Position numbers and translations under genes: made by a program. Shown in pieces: positions 62,728 through 64,000 of a DNA stretch of 64,000 nt. This stretch comes from Neobacillus niacini (GTDB lineage Bacteria > Bacillota > Bacilli > Bacillales > Cytobacillaceae). The stretch covers positions 87,801 through 151,800 of the forward strand of contig NZ_BAWM01000016.1 of assembly GCF_000759675.1 (NCBI RefSeq), written 5' to 3'. Every line of letters starts with the position of its first letter. Position 1 is the stretch's first letter. The notes under the pieces were generated by a model. That model searched no databases and was not told the origin of the DNA. It worked only from the letters and a program-made list of their open reading frames with translations.

Positions 62728-63771
62728 ATGGGGCGGAAAAGATTTAAATGGAATAACCTCATTGTTCTATCTGTTGCAATTGTATTGGTAGTATTCATCA
62801 CCATAGCAGCCTCTATATTACATAAAACGGATAAAACTGTATTTACTATTGATGATTATGAAGTCACGGATGATGAATTCAATCATATTTTGCAAAACAT
62901 GAAGGCATTAACGGTGAATTACTTTAAAGAAAAATATAACGTCGATTATAGCAAGAATTTTTGGAAGAGCAGCTATGGTGGTAAGAATCCATCGGAATAT
63001 GCAAAGCAAGAGGCTATGAACTATTTATTAAAGATTAAGACGGAACAGATCATTATGAAGGAAAATGGCATTATAGAAGATCTATCATATGACGCGATTA
63101 ACAAACACCTAATAAAAGAAAATGAACGAAGAAAAAAAGAGTTGGAAAATAAACGACCAATCTATGGTCCGGTTCAGTACAACATCACAGAATATTACTC
63201 GTATTATCAAAATATTAATCGCCAAGCTTTGGTTGAAAAATGGGCGAAAAATTTTGGTCATACATTATCAGATGAATTTTTAGAAGGTTACTACGACGAG
63301 ATAAAAGATCATTATTTTAAAAAAGCAGACAGCTTTATTTACGAAAAAATATCCGTTAAAACGGAACCAAACGGAATGGGAATTCTTGAGGAGTTCAAGA
63401 AAAAAGCTTCCATTGCAAAGCTGACAACAGATGAGGCAAAACAGAGTATGGATCGGTTCATCACTGTTGAAAGAAGTTTTATAGACCCTAAAGAAATAAA
63501 GAAAGAAGCTTCAATCGAAAACCAACTGTATGAGGCATTTCTGGAGCTAAACGAAGGAGATTTTACTGAAATATATCAAATGGATAATGAAGATGTCATG
63601 TTTAGAATGATAGAAAAACAACATAACGGTTATGAACATTATTCAGATGTGAAAAACACGATTGTAAAGATCTATGCACAAGAGCAATTAGATTATAAGG
63701 TCAGCCTGCGATTAAAAAATGTAAATGTGAAAATTAACGATCCTATTTATGACAAGATCATAGTAGATTGA
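62728..63771 (+). CDS. Membrane-anchored PrsA/SurA-like protein with degenerate PPIase domain
   Basis: A 347-residue protein with one N-terminal membrane helix (LIVLSVAIVLVVFITIAASI) and an extracytoplasmic part. Residues about 40-200 resemble the SurA/PrsA N-terminal chaperone domain (TIDDYEVTDDEFNHIL, YAKQEAMNYLLKIKTEQIIM). The following segment (SFIYEKISVKTEPNGMGILE to ELNEGDFTEIYQMDNEDVMF) follows the parvulin pattern but lacks its usual HILV and histidine signatures, so isomerase activity is doubtful. ATG (62728) after AAAGAAGGGATTG. Neighbours downstream look like a small ORF and another exported protein. Assignment is by pattern only. Confidence 0.6.
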   Translation: MGRKRFKWNNLIVLSVAIVLVVFITIAASILHKTDKTVFTIDDYEVTDDEFNHILQNMKALTVNYFKEKYNVDYSKNFWKSSYGGKNPSEYAKQEAMNYLLKIKTEQIIMKENGIIEDLSYDAINKHLIKENERRKKELENKRPIYGPVQYNITEYYSYYQNINRQALVEKWAKNFGHTLSDEFLEGYYDEIKDHYFKKADSFIYEKISVKTEPNGMGILEEFKKKASIAKLTTDEAKQSMDRFITVERSFIDPKEIKKEASIENQLYEAFLELNEGDFTEIYQMDNEDVMFRMIEKQHNGYEHYSDVKNTIVKIYAQEQLDYKVSLRLKNVNVKINDPIYDKIIVD

Positions 63772-63904
63772 AAAATTTAATGAAATACATCACTTGATGG
63801 ATAACCATCAAAAATGAATAAGAATATCGTTTTACACTATTCAAATGGTTGAACACCCAATATGGGTTCAAATAAAAATAAGTTCTATTAAAAGGAGGGG
63901 ATAA

Positions 63905-63982
63905 ATGGATAAAACAGTATCACGGTTTGTTTGTACAAATAATATGAGAGAGGAGTTGGAATATGAAAGAATGGCAGTTTAA
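63905..63982 (+). CDS. 25-codon ORF with strong ribosome site, overlapping next gene
   Basis: ATG at 63905 with AAAGGAGGGG 4-5 bases upstream encodes 25 mostly polar residues (MDKTVSRFVCTNNMREELEY and five more). The last 20 bases overlap the start of the next ORF at 63963, whose ribosome site lies inside this ORF. It may be a leader peptide coupling translation, or a tiny protein. Confidence 0.45.
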   Translation: MDKTVSRFVCTNNMREELEYERMAV

Positions 63983-64000
63983 AAAAATGATAGCTGTGTT
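63963..64000 (+). CDS. Start of a further gene, truncated by window edge
   Basis: ATG at 63963 after GAGAGGAGTTGG begins MKEWQFKKMIAV and runs off the window. A basic, then hydrophobic start suggests a signal peptide or membrane anchor. Nothing more can be said. Confidence 0.5.
   Translation, partial: MKEWQFKKMIAV

Overview
The window looks like chromosomal DNA of a low-GC Bacillota of the Bacillaceae type (Bacillus/Neobacillus-like). The reasons are AGGAGG-type ribosome sites with many TTG/GTG starts, a perfect CIRCE operator, a YesM/YesN-type two-component pair, CUT1 sugar ABC transporters without their own ATPase, YesL (DUF624) proteins and families of short dispersed intergenic repeats. 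Products and mechanisms below are assigned by reading motifs; no database search was run.

Layout. 1-833: 3' part of a LacI-type repressor gene. 905-8358: module A, a putative operon (Gfo/Idh/MocA oxidoreductase, two CUT1 permeases, lipoprotein binding protein, YesL, GH35 beta-galactosidase). 8662-9489: secreted glycerophosphodiesterase. 9535-15047: AraC regulator divergent from a tight operon of two sugar-phosphate-isomerase-like proteins, a ThuA protein and two Gfo/Idh/MocA oxidoreductases, without a transporter. 15109-26662: ordinary genes (MATE pump, PAS-GGDEF-EAL protein, small Pro/Tyr-rich protein, DUF4097, EamA, rhodanese, BASS transporter, SRPBCC plus ArsR, LysE, HtpG under CIRCE). 26846-31751: LacI regulator, a phased palindrome array, GH2 beta-galactosidase and a YhcH/NanQ-type sialic acid anomerase. 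31942-41724: a YesN-type response regulator and an unusually long YesM-type kinase, separated by about 5.5 kb of accessory DNA: an in-frame scar of a CBASS defence operon, a 1246-residue subtilase, a Vpr-like subtilase remnant, a 312-bp element with perfect 18-bp inverted ends and a 28-residue membrane peptide. 42044-54973: module B, a sialoside cluster (two near-identical binding proteins flanking one permease pair, a sialidase without signal peptide, SGNH esterase, YesL, Gfo/Idh/MocA, NanA, NanE, NanK). 55062-58480: a DUF4091/GH123-like hydrolase and a second GH35. 58804-62387: heterodimeric ABC exporter. 62728-64000: a PrsA/SurA-like membrane protein, a 25-codon ORF and the start of a further gene.

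How the genes work together. Modules A and B are paralogous (oxidoreductase, permeases, YesL, GH35). Module B with GH2 LacZ and the YhcH protein can be read as cytoplasmic stepwise breakdown of imported sialylated galacto-oligosaccharides: sialidase removes Neu5Ac, GH35/GH2 remove galactose, the GH123-like enzyme may remove GalNAc, and NanA-NanK-NanE carry sialic acid to GlcNAc-6-P. A Gfo/Idh/MocA protein next to nanA/E/K suggests a 2,7-anhydro-Neu5Ac (NanOx-like) step. The split two-component pair is the natural candidate to control the two duplicated promoter regions (41814-41936 and 44001-44079), which share a box plus a cre/LacI-like palindrome.

The most notable evolutionary signals are the CBASS scar between the two-component genes and the leader of the first binding-protein gene, which keeps recognisable ends of a deleted permease gene.
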